Shown: positions 21,429-21,717 of the stretch, in pieces
Layout of the letters: each line of letters begins with the position of its first letter
How positions within the stretch are numbered: position 1 is the first letter of the stretch
Assembly: GCA_903919215.1 (NCBI GenBank)
Contig: CAIXHI010000061.1
Coordinates: forward strand, 1 to 21,717
Origin: an uncultured Acidimicrobiaceae bacterium
GTDB lineage: Bacteria; Actinomycetota; Acidimicrobiia; Acidimicrobiales; Ilumatobacteraceae
Direction of reading: 5' to 3'
DNA: 21,717 bases
Translations under genes and position numbers: made by a program
Notes under the pieces: generated by a model
Database searches by the model: none
Told to the model about the DNA's origin: nothing
Seen by the model: only the letters and a program-made list of their open reading frames with translations

Positions 21429-21717
21429 ATGCCCACCACCCGTTCCCGACGCCTCCGCATCGCTGCTGCGCTCACCGCTGCTGCGGTGCTCACCTCGGTA
21501 GTCGCCTACCGCTTCGGCGCCGACGCTGGCGCACCCGCCACACCGTCGGCCGTGGTGACGATCACCCCCTGCCGCCTGGCCGACACACGTATCGCACCCG
21601 ACAACGTCGGCACGCGCAACACGCCCATCGGCACCGGCGAGAGCGTCACCTTCAACGTCTGGGGCTCCAATGGCAACTGCACCATTCCCACCAACGCCAC
21701 CGGCATCATCGCCAACA
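21429..21717 (+). CDS. Secreted protein with PCRLADTR-type repeat domain, C-terminus outside the window
   Basis: The first 96 residues are visible. Residues 1-27 are a basic N-terminus plus hydrophobic stretch (IAAALTAAAVLTSVVAY), a signal peptide or membrane anchor. The following Ala/Pro linker leads to VTITPCRLADTR (Cys48) and NTPIGTGESVTFNV, then GSNGNCTIPTNATGI (Cys84). This is an extracellular repeat I recognise from surface or secreted proteins of Acidimicrobiia, in which the two Cys probably form a disulfide. The function of the domain is not known to me. No clear Shine-Dalgarno or -10 box precedes the ATG. The 56-bp gap after proS shows no strong hairpin, so transcription from proS cannot be excluded. 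Confidence 0.72.
   Translation, partial: MPTTRSRRLRIAAALTAAAVLTSVVAYRFGADAGAPATPSAVVTITPCRLADTRIAPDNVGTRNTPIGTGESVTFNVWGSNGNCTIPTNATGIIAN

Overview
The window is high-GC, gene-dense bacterial DNA and looks like an actinobacterium, most likely class Acidimicrobiia (Ilumatobacter-like). This rests on the gene order rimP-nusA-ylxR-infB-rbfA-truB-ribF-rpsO-pnp-M16 peptidase, an Rv2466c-type mycothiol-linked thioredoxin-fold protein, a secreted protein with a PCRLADTR motif, and many start codons that appear leaderless. No tRNA, rRNA, insertion sequence, prophage or CRISPR array was seen.

Layout. (1) 1-1167, minus strand: a two-gene lipoprotein operon with a blue-copper (cupredoxin) protein followed by a right-handed beta-helix protein cut by the window edge. 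(2) 1201-2354, plus: a DedA/VTT-like membrane protein and thiol peroxidase Tpx. (3) 2442-3552: dapB (minus) and a small conserved coiled protein (plus), divergent from a 43-bp promoter region. (4) 3553-7862, minus: rpsO, a 332-bp structured noncoding region, pnp and an M16 zinc peptidase. (5) 7991-11474, plus: an ABC importer cassette (ATPase, permease, lipoprotein binding protein) containing a chorismate-mutase-like/VOC fusion gene. It lies between rpsO and ribF, which are usually close together. (6) 11476-19484, minus: the translation/transcription cluster rimP-nusA-ylxR-infB-(DsbA-like)-rbfA-truB-ribF. (7) 19615-21372, plus: proS, divergent from rimP. (8) 21429 to the end, plus: the start of a secreted protein.

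How the genes work together. The minus-strand core makes factors for ribosome assembly and translation (RimP, RbfA, IF2, S15), transcription elongation (NusA, YlxR), tRNA modification (TruB), flavin cofactor synthesis (RibF) and RNA turnover (PNPase). ProRS and DapB are further housekeeping genes. The ABC cassette is the accessory part. Its fusion protein joins an AroQ-fold domain, with an active-site pattern closer to isochorismate-pyruvate lyase PchB than to E. coli chorismate mutase, to a domain resembling the C-terminal half of 4-hydroxyphenylpyruvate dioxygenase that lacks the Glu iron ligand. This is the best candidate for undescribed biology here.

Regulation visible in the sequence. 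At least six genes (tpx, dapB, ABC ATPase, binding protein, DsbA-like, proS), and probably two or three more, have a TANNNT -10-like box exactly 6-8 nt before the start codon and no Shine-Dalgarno, which suggests leaderless transcripts. Genes inside operons and cupredoxin, rimP, nusA and pnp have good Shine-Dalgarno sequences. The rpsO-pnp gap holds a 41-nt hairpin and a possible pseudoknot or switch in the pnp leader, and the rimP leader holds a GC-rich hairpin followed by a pyrimidine-rich stretch.
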